DNA from: JAFGPL01 sp963781805
Lineage (GTDB): Bacteria > Bacteroidota > Bacteroidia > Bacteroidales > UBA10428
Length of the DNA stretch: 64,000 bases
Reading direction: 5' to 3'
Assembly: GCA_963781805.1 (NCBI GenBank)
Contig: CAWAHF010000004.1
Span: 6,014,001 to 6,078,000, forward strand
Below the pieces are notes generated by a model. That model saw nothing but the letters and a program-made list of their open reading frames with translations. It did not search any database and had not been told where the DNA came from. The position numbers were made by a program, and so were the translations under genes. Numbering within the stretch: the stretch's first letter is position 1; each line of letters starts with the position of its first letter. Below are positions 62,831 through 64,000 of this stretch, one piece after another.

Positions 62831-64000
62831 ATGCAAAAGGTTGTCAATATTTCATTATATCATGATACGAGAAGATCAAAAAAAAGCGGAAAGTATCCTT
62901 TAAAATTATTGGTTACACATAACAGAGAAACTAAGCTCTATTATTTGGGGAAAGATTTGACCTCTGAACAATATGCCAAAGCCATTTCAGAAAAACCAAG
63001 ACAGCAGGAACATAGGGATTTAAAGATTCAGATTAACCATTTTGTTGAGAAAGCCGATAAAATAACAAACAACCTTCAGCCAAATTTTACATTCGACCGG
63101 TTTAAAAAACTGTATTTTGAAGAAATTTCAGAAAAGATTGAATCTTATTTTGATAATTATATCAAAAAACTTAAATCCCAGGGAAGAATCAATTATAAAG
63201 ACAGTTTTGAAAGTACTAAAGCCTGGTTGACCAAATTCAAACCCGAACTAACAATAGGCAAAGTTACTGTTGAATTCCTAGAGAAGCTTGAATCTTATCT
63301 TCTTCAGAAAAACAAGAGTCGGTCCACCATCGGTGTTTATATGAGAAATATTCGTGTGATAATCAATCAGGCACGAATCGACGGTTTAATTAACGATCAG
63401 ACATATCCGTTTGGAAGAAGTAAATACGTGATACCTCATAGTCGAAATGTAAAGAAGGCACTTACAATAAAAGAGATTAAAAAAATCTTTGATTATAAAT
63501 GTATTTCAGGTAATCCTACCTGGGAGGAAAAGGCAAAAGACTTTTGGTTGTTTATGTACCTCTGCAATGGAATAAATGTAAAGGATTTATGCAGGTTGCG
63601 CTATAAAGATTATGATGGTAAGTATTTGACATTTGTTCGAGCAAAAACGGAACGCTCACTCAGGGATAGCCAGGAACAATATCAAATTTATGTAAATGAA
63701 TTTGCAAAAAGAATCATACATAAATACGGTCAACGACCAAGAGATCAGGAAAAATATATTTTTCCCTTTCTAACTGAGGATATTTCACCTGAAAAGGAAG
63801 CAGCCACTGTCCGGCAGGTCACTCGAAATATTAACAAATGGATTAAATCAATTGCCCAAGAACTGGGAATTAAGAAAGTTGTGACAACCTATTTTGCCAG
63901 GCATAGTTTTGCCACAATCCTTCGTAACAGTGGGGCACCAATTGAGTATATTTCAGAAGCGCTAAGACACCGTGATGTAAAGACCACTAAATATTATCTG
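62831..64000 (+). CDS. Tyrosine recombinase/integrase, 3' end outside window
   Basis: At least 390 residues from ATG 62831. The N-terminal part is lysine-rich (HDTRRSKKSGKYPLKLLVTH), the arm-binding and SAM-like core-binding regions follow (ESYFDNYIKKLKSQGRINYK, GVYMRNIRVIINQARIDG), and the catalytic domain starts near 230. The RHxF block is TYFARHSFATIL and the final block EALRHRDVKTTKYYL contains the catalytic Tyr close to the window edge. The box I Arg is not in place (NGINVKDLCRLRYKD), as is known for IntDOT-type Bacteroidota integrases. It presumably catalyses insertion into tRNA-Lys. Confidence 0.9.
   Translation, partial: MQKVVNISLYHDTRRSKKSGKYPLKLLVTHNRETKLYYLGKDLTSEQYAKAISEKPRQQEHRDLKIQINHFVEKADKITNNLQPNFTFDRFKKLYFEEISEKIESYFDNYIKKLKSQGRINYKDSFESTKAWLTKFKPELTIGKVTVEFLEKLESYLLQKNKSRSTIGVYMRNIRVIINQARIDGLINDQTYPFGRSKYVIPHSRNVKKALTIKEIKKIFDYKCISGNPTWEEKAKDFWLFMYLCNGINVKDLCRLRYKDYDGKYLTFVRAKTERSLRDSQEQYQIYVNEFAKRIIHKYGQRPRDQEKYIFPFLTEDISPEKEAATVRQVTRNINKWIKSIAQELGIKKVVTTYFARHSFATILRNSGAPIEYISEALRHRDVKTTKYYL

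Larger units (their letters stand above)
62618..64000 (+). mobile_element. Left end of a tRNA-Lys-integrated element (runs off the window)
   Basis: The tRNA 3' fragment forms one attachment site and a tyrosine recombinase gene starts 167 bp inside. This is the usual arrangement of integrative elements or prophages at tRNA genes. The cargo lies beyond 64000. Confidence 0.75.

Overview
The window reads as chromosome of a Bacteroidota bacterium, most likely a marine or sediment Bacteroidales/Marinilabiliales-type organism. It is AT-rich. It carries two proteins with type IX secretion C-terminal sorting domains, several SPII lipoproteins, LytS/LytTR signalling, a Reg_prop-type propeller sensor, a Bacteroidota-style integrase and TAnnTTTG-type -7 boxes. 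No taxonomic search was possible, so this is an inference from gene content.

Layout. 1-7 kb: polysaccharide and peptide degradation, with a CE12 esterase and a GH105 hydrolase (the edge of a rhamnogalacturonan locus), an S9 peptidase lipoprotein and a secreted GH13 enzyme. 7-12 kb: purL and two small conserved genes. 12-15 kb: an IS256-like insertion sequence with near-perfect ends, an SRPBCC/GyrI-like protein, and a RAYT (Y1 transposase) flanked by its own palindromes. 15-21 kb: a short error-prone-type DNA polymerase III alpha subunit and a SWIM-SNF2 helicase. 21-29 kb: a GNAT enzyme and a six-gene hyf-like operon. 29.6-32.5 kb: a Y-family polymerase, a DUF559 nuclease gene embedded in G/C-rich repeats, and a LexA-like S24 repressor. 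32.5-41 kb: two large GAF/coiled-coil sensors without kinase domains on either side of a metZ-like gene. 41-50 kb: mixed metabolism and secreted proteins (a degenerate nuclease-like protein, pfkA, an M16 peptidase, a BNR-4 protein, an unknown lipoprotein). 50.5-62.6 kb: a TPR-LytS kinase and LytTR regulator followed by eight same-strand envelope or secreted genes. 62.6-64 kb: a tRNA-Lys 3' fragment and a tyrosine recombinase, marking the left end of an integrated element that runs off the window.

How the parts fit. The hyf-like operon encodes a complete ion-translocating membrane arm, but its catalytic subunits have lost the [NiFe] cysteines, three of the four N2 ligands and one of two ferredoxin clusters. 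It therefore looks like a hydrogenase-derived machine with a different, unknown reaction. The polymerase III-like gene and the Y-family polymerase gene lie 12 kb apart, yet share an identical 17-nt palindrome upstream. With the nearby self-cleaving-type repressor they look like a LexA-independent damage-inducible mutagenesis regulon. Three unrelated repeat-associated mobile systems (IS256-like, RAYT, DUF559 plus repeats) lie within 20 kb.
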